Part shown: positions 46,553 to 56,275 of the stretch, one piece after another
Position numbering within the stretch: the stretch's first letter is position 1
Layout of the letters: every line of letters starts with the position of its first letter
Source of the DNA: Microvirga lotononidis
GTDB taxonomy: Bacteria > Pseudomonadota > Alphaproteobacteria > Rhizobiales > Beijerinckiaceae
NCBI RefSeq assembly: GCF_034627025.1
Contig: NZ_CP141048.1
Location: forward strand, 4,664,001-4,728,000
Direction: 5' to 3'
DNA length: 64,000 bases
The notes under the pieces: model-generated
Database searches by the model: none
What the model saw: the letters and a program-made list of their open reading frames with translations, nothing else
Told to the model about the DNA's origin: nothing
Translations under genes and position numbers: made by a program

Positions 46553-49255
46553 ATGTTCAAGCAGGGCGTCGGCAGCTTCAAGTACCACGTGGGCATCAGC
46601 TCCCTCGACCAGATCGCCACCCATGACGACCGGGTCTGCGTGCTCAACATCCTGGGCGGTGAGTCAAGCGACGTTACCCCGGTGGGCCACGCCTACTCAG
46701 GTGGAAACGTGGTGTTCGGCACCTCTCCCGGCCGCAGCGGCCAGGTGCTGGAGACGCCGGTTGGGAATGTGCCGGTTTACAACAACGTCCGCGAGGGGCT
46801 TGAGGCCGGGCATCGCTTCAATTGCGGCGTGGTCTATCTGCCGCCCTCCGGCGCCCGTGACGGTGTCGCCGAGCTGATCCGGGTCAATCCCGAACTCAAG
46901 AAGATCTTCATCGTCACCGAGAAGCTGTCCGTGCACGACTCGCGCGAGATCCGCGCCATGGGCCAGCAGAACGGCATCGACATCTTCGGAGGCAACAGCC
47001 TTGGCGTAGCCGACGCCTGGAACCAGGTCCGCATCGGCGGGGCGCTGGGTGGCGACAATCCGGCCGAGGCCCTGCGCAAGGGCTCGATTGCGATCTTCTC
47101 CAACTCCGGCAACTTCACCACCACCATCGCCACCTACCTTCGCATGGCCGGCTGGGGCACCACCACCCTGATCTCGAGCGGCAAGGACGTGTACATCCAC
47201 TACGCTGCCCCCGAGTTAGCGTTCGCACTGGCGAATGACGCCCGCACCAAGGCGGCCGTTCTCTACGCCGAGCCGGGCGGCTACTACGAGCTCGATGCCA
47301 CCTTCACCAAGCCGGTGGTGGCCTGTGTGGTCGGACGCTGGAAGTCGAAGCTCACCCGGGCGGTTGGCCATGCCGGCGCGATGGCGGGCGGCCACGACGA
47401 TGCCGCGGCCAAGGAACAATGGTTCATGGCCAAGTTCGGGGTCGATGACATCTTTACGCCCGAGAATCCGGTCTTCTCGTCCAAAGGCGCGGTCGTCACC
47501 AACATCGCCCACATTCCGGCAGCCCTGACGGCGGTGATGCAGGCGAATGCCGCTCGACCCGACTTCGCGCCCGAGGGTAGCCTGGCTCTCAAGCCGTGGT
47601 TCGGCTCGAGCCAGGGTATTGCGCTCCCCCCGGAACTCGACCTGCCGGTGGTCACCGCGGCAAGTCCTTATGACAAGCAGATCGAGGACCTGAACCGGCA
47701 GATCGGGGCGGTATTCCCGCGCCAGCCGATGAAGGATGCGTCCGGCGCCTCGCAGATGGATTCGAAGACCCAGATCACGGCCCTTCACGGCGTGTCGATG
47801 CTGGATGCGGCGCAGTTTCCGGTCGAGTCGAACATCTGTCTCTCCCTGCTGCGGGACCCGGGCAGCGAAAACGACCGTGCGTTGATCAATGCCGCCGTGG
47901 GGGCAGAGATCAACCTGTTCGGCACCCCTGCCCTGGCCGCCGCTCAGGCCGCGCGGGAAGCGGGCAACGCCCCCAACACGATCCTGGCGGCGGCGTGCAG
48001 CATCATTGGGCCTCGGCATGGGGAGCAGGCCCGGCGCGCCGTACGCGCGCTCGTGGAGGGCTTCACGGAAGCTGGATTGCGGTGCGCTGTCGACGAGAGC
48101 TTCGACCTGAGCCAAGTACGGTTCGACGGCGCGGCGGACCTGTTCGTTTCCGATCAACCCGACGCGAAGGCCGAAGCCCTGGTGAAGGGCTTGCAGGCCC
48201 GCGGCGCAAAATCGGTGTTCGTGCGCTACTTGCGCACCCTCAATGGCCACCCGACCGCGGATGCCGTTCTCGCCGCGGCAGCGGCGACGCTGGCGTGGGA
48301 GCCGCTGATGCGTAAGCGCATCTCGCTGCTGACGGCGGAGACCCTGCCCTGGTGGCTGCGATTGTTCGGCGTCCTGATCGGGGCGTCGGCTGATGCCGGG
48401 CGGCATGAGGGGGATGCCTTCGGCAGGATTCCGAACGAGGAGATCATCGGCACGCGGTCGCTCACCGAAGTCGCGTTCGCGGCCCTGGTGGGAAGCCAGC
48501 CCACGCCGGACGGTTTGTTCGCCTTCCAGACCCTGGTGGGCCTTCTGCTATCGAACGGGCCTGGCACCATCTCGGCTCAAGGAGCCAAGGGCGCCGTCTC
48601 GGCCGACGGTCCCGAGACACCCGAGCGGGTGCAGATCAACAAGGCGCTGATCGGCTTCCTGACTCATTGCGGCTATGCCCATGGCGGCAACGGCTACGAG
48701 GGCATCGCCTTCCTGATCGACCAGTTCCAGGACGTCGATCTGACGGATCCAGGAAATCCGGATCATGGCATCGACCTGCCGGCCCTGGCCCACCGCCACG
48801 CGGCCGATTACGCCACCTACAAGGCGGGCAAGAAGACCGCCGGCAGCGTGGACATCCGAAAGATCCCGGGCGTGAACCATCCCGTCTTCAAGGACAAGCC
48901 CGTCAACCACGATCCGCGCGAGGTGTTCGTACGGGAGCTGTTCGAACGGCGCGAGGAGTACAACGTCTTCCACGCGTACTATCGGGAACTCGTCAAGGCT
49001 CTCTACGAGACCGGAGTGTCGCGCAACGTCTACTGTGTCAACATCGATGCGGTGATCGCGGCCTTGCTCCTCAAGTTGCTGTGGCAGCCGTACCGCGAGG
49101 ATGATCTGGCCAAAGAGGCTCTGGAAATGAGTGCGTTCACGATCTTCCTCTACGCCCGCATGATCGGCTGCGCCGCCGAGATCGACGACCACCTCAACCG
49201 CGGCCGGAACATGGACACGCGAACGGCGGCATCCAAGTGCCAGTACGTGTCCTGA
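46553..49255 (+). CDS. aclA: ATP-citrate-lyase-type large subunit (CoA-binding, CoA-ligase and citrate-synthase-like domains)
   Basis: 900 aa. Residues 1-330 resemble succinyl-CoA synthetase alpha, with GNSLGVADAWN, FSNSGNFTTT and the phosphohistidine His273 in AVGHAGAMAGGHDDA. The C-terminal part is citrate-synthase-like: CGYAHGGNGYEG, IPGVNHPVFKDKP (His) and NVYCVNIDAVIAALLLKLL (Asp). Two-subunit ACL large chains are usually near 610 aa; the extra about 290 residues (roughly 420-640) look like a second, degenerate citrate-synthase half (NAAVGAEINLFGTPALAAAQ, SIIGPRHGEQARRAV). The ATG at 46553 has GGAGGAGA upstream. A related ligase-lyase acting on a citrate homologue is possible. Confidence 0.87.
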   Translation: MFKQGVGSFKYHVGISSLDQIATHDDRVCVLNILGGESSDVTPVGHAYSGGNVVFGTSPGRSGQVLETPVGNVPVYNNVREGLEAGHRFNCGVVYLPPSGARDGVAELIRVNPELKKIFIVTEKLSVHDSREIRAMGQQNGIDIFGGNSLGVADAWNQVRIGGALGGDNPAEALRKGSIAIFSNSGNFTTTIATYLRMAGWGTTTLISSGKDVYIHYAAPELAFALANDARTKAAVLYAEPGGYYELDATFTKPVVACVVGRWKSKLTRAVGHAGAMAGGHDDAAAKEQWFMAKFGVDDIFTPENPVFSSKGAVVTNIAHIPAALTAVMQANAARPDFAPEGSLALKPWFGSSQGIALPPELDLPVVTAASPYDKQIEDLNRQIGAVFPRQPMKDASGASQMDSKTQITALHGVSMLDAAQFPVESNICLSLLRDPGSENDRALINAAVGAEINLFGTPALAAAQAAREAGNAPNTILAAACSIIGPRHGEQARRAVRALVEGFTEAGLRCAVDESFDLSQVRFDGAADLFVSDQPDAKAEALVKGLQARGAKSVFVRYLRTLNGHPTADAVLAAAAATLAWEPLMRKRISLLTAETLPWWLRLFGVLIGASADAGRHEGDAFGRIPNEEIIGTRSLTEVAFAALVGSQPTPDGLFAFQTLVGLLLSNGPGTISAQGAKGAVSADGPETPERVQINKALIGFLTHCGYAHGGNGYEGIAFLIDQFQDVDLTDPGNPDHGIDLPALAHRHAADYATYKAGKKTAGSVDIRKIPGVNHPVFKDKPVNHDPREVFVRELFERREEYNVFHAYYRELVKALYETGVSRNVYCVNIDAVIAALLLKLLWQPYREDDLAKEALEMSAFTIFLYARMIGCAAEIDDHLNRGRNMDTRTAASKCQYVS

Positions 49256-49288
49256 GTTCAGCCAATCGGACGACGGGAAGGACCGGAA

Positions 49289-49486
49289 AGGGCCGAGCTT
49301 CTGTCCACCGGTGCCCTATCGGCCTTTCTCCTGGTGATCAGGATCGATCTGGTGCTGGCCGGGGACAACGCCGTCGTGATCGGGTTGGCGGCGGCGGGCC
49401 CATACGAGGAGAATCCGGTCGTCCTCTACGTGGCCGTCGAAATGATCTACCGTGGCGCGTTGGAAGTCTGGCCGTCGATGTCGTGA
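49289..49486 (+). pseudogene. TerC-family membrane protein remnant
   Basis: Translation from 49295 reads ELLSTGALSAFLLVIRIDLV, then LAGDNAVVIGLAAAGP, the start of a TerC/YjbE-type protein. It jumps directly to a C-terminal piece, NPVVLYVAVEMIYRGALEVW, before TGA at 49484. About 150 internal residues are missing and no start codon remains. It lies 30 bases after the citrate-lyase gene. Confidence 0.75.
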
Positions 49487-49496
49487 GGGAGCAGCC

Positions 49497-49709
49497 ATGG
49501 AAACCGACAGGATCGAGGTGCGCGAGGCGGTCATCAGGACGATTGCAATGCCGTCGGACACCAACCCGGCCGGCGATATCCTCGGTGACTGGCTGATGGC
49601 GCAAATGGATTTGGCGGCAGGCAACGCGGCCGCGCGACGCGCCCGAGGGCGCTGCGCAACCGTCGCCGTCGACAGCGGCTCCCGCCCGCGCCCGCTGCCT
49701 CCGGATTGA
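49497..49709 (+). pseudogene. Acyl-CoA thioesterase (YciA/hotdog) remnant
   Basis: The reading METDRIEVREAVIRTIAMP, then DTNPAGDILGDWLMAQMD, AAGNAAARRARGRCATVAVD matches the first 59 residues of YciA-type thioesterases, then runs into unrelated SGSRPRPLPPD and stops. The remaining 70-90 residues of the hotdog domain are deleted. The usual GGW at the active-site helix is GDW here. Confidence 0.75.
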
Positions 49710-49877
49710 ACTCAGGGCTACCGGTTCCGCAACTGGGCCAAATTGATGCCTATCTCGAATGAATAGGCTCGATAATTGCATTTAACAGTTTGTCTCCGCG
49801 CTGATACTCCGTATGTCAGCATTTTAGCCGTCATCGAAGAACGGTTTACGTCGACAGGGCTTAGAGGAGGAAACACG

Positions 49878-51257
49878 ATGCGCCTTGAAGCTGGAAGCCA
49901 AGATCCGACGCCCACCGCGACGAAGAAATTCTATCACGCGCTCTATTTCCAAGTCGTCGTCGCCCTGATCCTCGGCATCGTCGTCGGCTATCTCTGGCCA
50001 GGCTTTGGCGCCGGGCTGAAGCCTCTGGGCGACGGGTTCGTCAAGCTGGTCAAGATGATGATCGCGCCGGTGGTCTTCTGTACCATCGTCAGCGGGATCA
50101 CCAGCCTCAGCGACACGCGGGAGATCGGCCGGACCCTGGTCAAGTCGATGGCCCTGTTCTACGCCCTAACCATCGCGGCGCTGCTCGTCGGCCTCGCGGC
50201 GGTCATGGTCATCCAACCGGGCCTCGGCATGCACGTCTCGCCGGCATCCTTGGATCCGACGGTCGTGACACGCTATGCCAAGGAAGCCGCCCCCGTGGGG
50301 TTAGCCGACTTCCTGTTGCATATCATCCCGACCTCGTTCTTCGGCGCATTCGCCGACGGCGAAGTGCTTCCGGTGCTGCTCATCGCCATTCTCGTAGGCT
50401 TCGCCCTGACCCGGACGGGCAAGGCCGGCGAACCGGTGCTGCGGGGCATCGACTCCCTCTCTCACGTGCAGTTCGCCGCTTTCGGATTCATCATGAAGCT
50501 GGCCCCGCTTGGCGCCTTCGGCTCGATGGCCTTTACCGTCGGCAAGTACGGCATCGGCTCGATCGGCTCGCTGGGCTTGCTCCTCCTGACCTTCTATATC
50601 GCGTGCGGCTTCTTCCTCGCGATCATCATCGGTGGATTGGCGCGCGCCCATGGCTTCAGCCTGTGGAAGGTCCTGCGCTACTTCCGCGAGGAACTGCTGA
50701 TCGTGCTCGGCACCTCGTCCTCAGAGCCGGTTCTGCCGCGCGTCCTCCAGAAGCTGGAGGCATTGGGCTGCAAGAAGGGCGTTTCCGGCCTCGTGCTGCC
50801 CATGGGGTATTCGTTCAATCTCGACGGGACGGCGATCTATCTGACACTGGCCTCGATGTTCATTGCGCAGGCGTGCGACATCCACCTGTCCGCCACTCAG
50901 ATCTTCACCATGCTCGGCATCATGCTGCTGACGTCGAAAGGTGCCGCGGGCGTCACAGGCAGTGGCTTCGTTGCCCTGGTCGCCACGCTGACGGTGATTC
51001 CGGACCTTCCGGTTGCGGGCGTGGCTCTGATCGTCGGCATCGACCGTTTCATGTCCGAGGCCCGCGCTCTTACCAGCATCATCAGCAATTGCGTCGTCAG
51101 CATTGTCGTCTCGATCTGGGAGAACGCCTGCGATCGCGAGATCCTGGCAAGGGAGTTGAACCAGAACTACGCCGGCACCGAGCGGTATCTGGAGGACGGG
51201 CGTGAGATCGAGGTCTTTCCGCTGCATCCCCAATCCCCGGCTCAGCCGTCACGCTGA
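49878..51257 (+). CDS. dctA: C4-dicarboxylate transporter DctA
   Basis: 459 aa of the DAACS (sodium or proton:dicarboxylate symporter) family. It has eight helices and two hairpins with the signature VLGTSSSEPVLPRVLQKLE (serine-rich HP1) and LPMGYSFNLDGTAIYLTLAS (helix 7 with the metal/substrate-binding NLDGT), then MLLTSKGAAGVTGSGFVAL (HP2). It imports succinate, fumarate and malate. The ATG at 49878 follows GAGGAGGAAACACG. The DctBD sensor pair that normally controls it is not in the window. An unusual AT-rich leader (49740-49830) precedes it and may hold the promoter. Confidence 0.95.
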   Translation: MRLEAGSQDPTPTATKKFYHALYFQVVVALILGIVVGYLWPGFGAGLKPLGDGFVKLVKMMIAPVVFCTIVSGITSLSDTREIGRTLVKSMALFYALTIAALLVGLAAVMVIQPGLGMHVSPASLDPTVVTRYAKEAAPVGLADFLLHIIPTSFFGAFADGEVLPVLLIAILVGFALTRTGKAGEPVLRGIDSLSHVQFAAFGFIMKLAPLGAFGSMAFTVGKYGIGSIGSLGLLLLTFYIACGFFLAIIIGGLARAHGFSLWKVLRYFREELLIVLGTSSSEPVLPRVLQKLEALGCKKGVSGLVLPMGYSFNLDGTAIYLTLASMFIAQACDIHLSATQIFTMLGIMLLTSKGAAGVTGSGFVALVATLTVIPDLPVAGVALIVGIDRFMSEARALTSIISNCVVSIVVSIWENACDREILARELNQNYAGTERYLEDGREIEVFPLHPQSPAQPSR

Positions 51258-51666
51258 GCGTGGCGCCTCCCCTCGCAGACAGGATCAGCCATGAACGTCG
51301 AGGGGTGGAGCGGCTGACCCGGCATTGGACGGCAACGACGAAAGGGTGCCTCAAGGCCATGCGAACCGAAGCGTTCGTGGACGTCCTCATAGCCGACCCC
51401 GAACCGCCTTTAGCGGCCTGTTCGTCCTCTGTCCGCCGTCGTTACGAAGTCCTCAGCACTCAGGCGCAGCAGGGCTGCCAAGTCGGCTCAGCAAGGTTGT
51501 TGGGGAGCGCGCGGTCAGAGGCTGCATCGCTGACGCAGGCTGCGGTGCGGGACATCCATCCGGTGCCCGTCCCGTGGGCTGCCTCGCACGTCCTATGCCG
51601 GTCCGATACTGCCAGTGCTCCGAGGCAGTTATCGGCCGAACTCTGAGGACTGCCCCATGGAATTGA
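51258..51666. other. Gap between convergent dctA and citryl-CoA lyase genes
   Basis: About 410 bases. Open frames exist on both strands but none has a ribosome-binding site or protein-like character. No repeat or terminator with a T-run was seen. Confidence 0.45.
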
Positions 51667-52509
51667 TCATGGCTCTGATGCCTCCGGGAGCCTGCGCTCC
51701 GGTGTGCCCTCGTAGGCCCACAACCATTCGCGCGGCAGTGGCCCCTTGTTGCGATCAGGATACTGGGATTGCTCCCAGGCATGGGCGAGAATCCCGACCG
51801 AGCGGGAGAGGACGAACAGGCCGCGCGTCAGCGGCGGCGGGAAGCCCAGTTCCCCGTAAATGACAGCCGTGGCGCCATCGATGTTGAGCGGGATCCGCTT
51901 GCCCTTGCGTCGCTCGACGGCGGCCTCGACCGCCTCCGCGATGTCGGCGAAGCGTCCGGACACGGTGCCCTGCCGGGCGGCCTCCCGCACGAGCTCGAGC
52001 AGGCGCGGTGCACGAGGGTCGACCGGATGAAAGCGGTGGCCGAGCCCCGGAACATAGCCGCTCCGCGCAAAGAAACGGTCGACGCGATCCGCCACAGCAT
52101 CCTCCAGGGACTGACCCGCATCCATTGCGGCGGCGATGTCCCCGAAGAAGCCGAGCGCCTGTTCACCCGCTCCGCCATGCACGTCCCCAAGCACGTTGAT
52201 GGCGGAGGCCATGGCGCTGTTGATGCCGACGCCGCAGGTCGCAGCCATGCGGGCGATCGCGATCAAGGGCGCTTGCGGACCATGATCCACCGCCGCCCCC
52301 AGCGCCGTGCCGAGTAGGCTGGCTTGAGCCTCGGTCGGCAGTTCTCCCCGCAGCATGAGCCAGATCATGGCCGGGAAACTCACCCGGCCGATGAGGTCCT
52401 CGATCGGATAGCCCCGCAGCCGGATCATGCCAGGCCGCATCTCGATGATCTCGGTCGACCACCATTCCTCTCCGCGCTCGCGGCCTTCCTTGCGGGTCCG
52501 CTCCGTCAT
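51667..52509 (-). CDS. Citryl-CoA lyase / short citrate-synthase-like protein
   Basis: 280 aa, about two thirds of a normal citrate synthase. Catalytic residues are in LGDVHGGAGEQAL (His), YVPGLGHRFHPVDPRAP (His) and IPLNIDGATAVIYGELGF (Asp). The short form without the full N-terminal domain is typical of stand-alone citryl-CoA lyases, which split a citryl-CoA-like thioester into acetyl-CoA and oxaloacetate. ATG at 52509 with GAGGAGG upstream; it overlaps the end of the CoA-transferase gene by 4 bases (52506-52509), so the pair was built as ligase and lyase partners. Confidence 0.87.
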   Translation of the reverse strand: MTERTRKEGRERGEEWWSTEIIEMRPGMIRLRGYPIEDLIGRVSFPAMIWLMLRGELPTEAQASLLGTALGAAVDHGPQAPLIAIARMAATCGVGINSAMASAINVLGDVHGGAGEQALGFFGDIAAAMDAGQSLEDAVADRVDRFFARSGYVPGLGHRFHPVDPRAPRLLELVREAARQGTVSGRFADIAEAVEAAVERRKGKRIPLNIDGATAVIYGELGFPPPLTRGLFVLSRSVGILAHAWEQSQYPDRNKGPLPREWLWAYEGTPERRLPEASEP

Positions 52510-53640
52510 GCTTGCCTCCTCGTATCCCGTTGCCGACGAGCCTTCGCCAGGATCTCGTTTGTGTGCTCGCCGAGCTTCGGCGGCGGCTGAAGCGGCCGGG
52601 GCGCTTCGCCGTCGACCAGGAAGCCGCCGCGGATCACCGCCAGCGGCTTGTCGCCAGCCGCCGCCTCGAAGCGCGTCGTCATATCCCGCGTCGCTACCTG
52701 CGGCTCTTGGAGCACCTGGGGAATTGTCAGCACCCGTCCCGCCGGCACGCCCGCCCGGTTGAACCTCACCTCCCATTCCGCTGCGGATGCCGCGGCCAGC
52801 GCCTCCTCGATCAAGGTCTTCAGCTCGGCCCGATTGAGTTTGCGGGTCTCGCGCTCACTGAATCGCGGATCAGTTGCCAACTCGGGCCGCCCGATGAGGC
52901 CGCACAGCGTGACGAACTGCTCCTGCTTGTTGGCCGCGATGTTGAGCAAGCCGTCGCCCGTCTCGAAGGCTCCTGAGGGCGCCGCCGTCATGTTCTCGTT
53001 GCCCATCGGCCGGGGTTCAACGCCGGCCGTCAGGTAGTTCGATACGGGCCAGCCCAAGGCGCTCAGCGTGCACTCGAGCATCGAGACGTCGAGGAAAGCG
53101 CCTTCGCCCGTGCTCGAGCGGCGCACGAGCGCGGAGACGATGGCGAAAGCGCCGAACAGGCCACCGAGCGTGTCGCAGACCGGATAGCCGACCCGCAGCG
53201 GTGCGGTGTCCGGCGTGCCCGTGATGCTCATGACCCCGGACAGTCCCTGGATGATCTGGTCGTAGGCCGGATTGTCCCGCATCGGCCCGGTCTGGCCGAA
53301 CCCGGAGATCGCGCAGTAGACGAGATCCTCGCGGACAGAGCGCAACCGCGCGTAGCCGAGTCCGAGACGGTCCATGACGCCGGGCCGGAAGTTCTCGATG
53401 AGCGCGTCGGCCGTCGCGACGAGGTCCAGGAACTGCGCCTTGCCCTCCTCGCTCTTGAGATCGACGACGACGGAGCGTTTGCCGGCATTCTGGGCCAGAA
53501 ACGACGCGCCATGGCGGCCTTGTTGAGGTCGGGCGAGGCGCCGAGCTCGCGGGCGAGATCGCCACCATTCGGTGCCTCGACCTCCATTGCGCCCTGGTGT
53601 CGTGCGACACCCCGGGCAACAATCTCCCCGGCGGATCGCG
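52506..53640 (-). pseudogene. Class III (CaiB/BaiF) CoA transferase, frameshifted
   Basis: Residues after the break are a good CaiB-family protein (FLAQNAGKRSVVVDLKSEEG, IENFRPGVMDRLGLGYARL, SGFGQTGPMRDNPAYDQII). The N-terminal piece VEAPNGGDLARELGASPDLN, KAAM is in a different frame; restoring one G in the run at about 53510 would rejoin it to GASFLAQ. Upstream of VEAP the expected VLDLSRxLAGP start with its nucleotide-binding region is not recognisable. So the gene seems disabled unless the break is a sequencing error. It should have made the CoA thioester for the adjacent lyase. Confidence 0.75.
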
Positions 53641-53971
53641 ATGGGGTTGGGTTGGCCGGAGGCGCGGTGATCCTGCCGCATGTCGGCGCGGACCGATGCT
53701 TGAGTGGGATCCTCGTCCGTCACTCCGAAAAGGCGCTTGCAGGGCGAAGCCGTCTCGCCATTCCGCGCTGGGGCGTGCGCTCGGCGATCCGGAATTCCCG
53801 CCGCCGAATTCAGGGGAATGCCCGATCCCGAAGCATGCCGCGGGGTGCTAGGCTCCGTCGGGAGCCAATCGTTCTCCAGTCACCCACGGAGAGAAAACCC
53901 ATGGGGCGATAGCGACCCTTGTCTGCCGGCCAGCCCTCGACGCGGCCGCCGCCGACCTCGACAGGACACGC
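53641..53971. other. Gap between CoA transferase remnant and a small gene
   Basis: 330 bases where the promoter and 5' end of the CoA transferase gene would be expected. No intact gene is visible. Confidence 0.4.
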
Positions 53972-54232
53972 TTGGACCTGCTGCGGGCGAGGAACAGGCT
54001 CATGACCCTACGCGAGGCGCTCGACGGGGCCCTCGAGGAGGCCCTGCAACGCCAATCCTTCGCGCCCCTCGAGCATCTCTTCGGCGCGGAGGAGGCAGCA
54101 ATGGCGGCCTGCGAGAGACTGGCGGCGGCGCTCGCCGCGGCCGAGCAGCGCTGTGTGCTGCTGCGGGTGGCCCTTGCCCATGAGCGGGACCTTGCCGCGT
54201 CGGGACCGATCGCCTGGAATCGTCTCCACTGA
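53972..54232 (+). CDS. Small Ala/Leu-rich helical protein, hypothetical
   Basis: Up to 86 aa (TTG 53972) or 77 aa (ATG 54001, GAGGAAC upstream). Almost entirely helical and acidic/Ala-rich: LREALDGALEEALQRQ and ERLAAALAAAEQRCVLLRVAL suggest a short coiled coil. No family recognised. The antisense frames are Arg/Pro artefacts. Confidence 0.35.
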   Translation: MDLLRARNRLMTLREALDGALEEALQRQSFAPLEHLFGAEEAAMAACERLAAALAAAEQRCVLLRVALAHERDLAASGPIAWNRLH

Positions 54233-54433
54233 ACCCATCCGTCAGGAACGAGGAATCACCCACCGATTCTAAGTGTTTTCCTGCCCGTCTCTCAGGTGTT
54301 TCCCTAATATCGCTTCCCGTCCGCCTTCCTAAGCTGTGACTGGGGAATCGGGTTTGCCCGGAGCTGCCGCACTAGCCTGCATCAAGCCCGGGCTTCCGAG
54401 ATGTCTGTCCGTGCCGACGAGACGGAGGATCAC

Positions 54434-55186
54434 ATGGACCTTCACAACAGCCACAACATCCACCGCTGCGTGGCCGAGGGCATCGGCACCTTCTGGCTCA
54501 CCTTCGCCGGCTGCGGCAGCGCGGTGATCGCCGCCGGCTTCCCCGACGTCGGTATCGGCCTGCTCGGCGTCTCGTTCGCCTTCGGGCTGTCGGTGCTGAC
54601 CATGGCCTACGCCATCGGGCACATCTCCGGCTGCCATCTCAACCCGGCGGTGACCGTCGGCCTCGCAGCAGGTGGCCGCTTCCCGAAACAGGACATCCTG
54701 CCCTACGTCGTCGCGCAGGTGATCGGGGCCGTGGTCGCCGCGGCGGCGCTCTACGCCATCGCTACTGGCTCCCCCACCTTCGACGTTGCGAAGGGTTTTG
54801 CCGCCAACGGCTACGGGACCCATTCGCCCGGCCAGTACAGCATGATCTCCGGCTTCATCGCCGAGGTGGTGCTCACCATGATGTTCCTGTTCATCATCAT
54901 GGGCGCCACCCACGGCAAGGCCCCGGTGGGTTTCGCGCCCATCGCCATCGGCCTCGGTCTCACCCTGATACATCTCGTGGGCATCCCGATCACCAATACC
55001 TCGGTCAACCCGGCCCGCAGCACCGGCCCGGCCCTGTTCGCCGGCGGCTGGGCCCTGGCGCAGCTCTGGATGTTCTGGGTCGCGCCGCTGATCGGCGGCG
55101 CCTTGGGCGGGATCCTCTACCGCTGGCTCAGCGAGGAACCATCCGCCCAGGTCACAGGTGTCACGCCGGCCGCGCCGGCGGAATGA
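54434..55186 (+). CDS. aqpZ: Aquaporin Z
   Basis: 250 aa water channel with six helices. Both Asn-Pro-Ala boxes are present ([17 protein letters not shown] and [16 protein letters not shown]). The pore residues of AqpZ (Phe, His, Cys/Thr, Arg) are consistent: the HIxG stretch and the Arg after the second NPA. GGAGGATCAC precedes the ATG at 54434. It lies 48 bases before the MoxR operon on the same strand, but osmotic control is as likely as a functional link. Confidence 0.96.
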   Translation: MDLHNSHNIHRCVAEGIGTFWLTFAGCGSAVIAAGFPDVGIGLLGVSFAFGLSVLTMAYAIGHISGCHLNPAVTVGLAAGGRFPKQDILPYVVAQVIGAVVAAAALYAIATGSPTFDVAKGFAANGYGTHSPGQYSMISGFIAEVVLTMMFLFIIMGATHGKAPVGFAPIAIGLGLTLIHLVGIPITNTSVNPARSTGPALFAGGWALAQLWMFWVAPLIGGALGGILYRWLSEEPSAQVTGVTPAAPAE

Positions 55187-55234
55187 TGGCATCCCCAGGA
55201 ACGGAGTGGGTCAATCGCACAGGATCGAGAACAC

Positions 55235-56257
<1,023 letters not shown>

Positions 56258-56275
56258 TCGGGACGGAGGCGCCGG

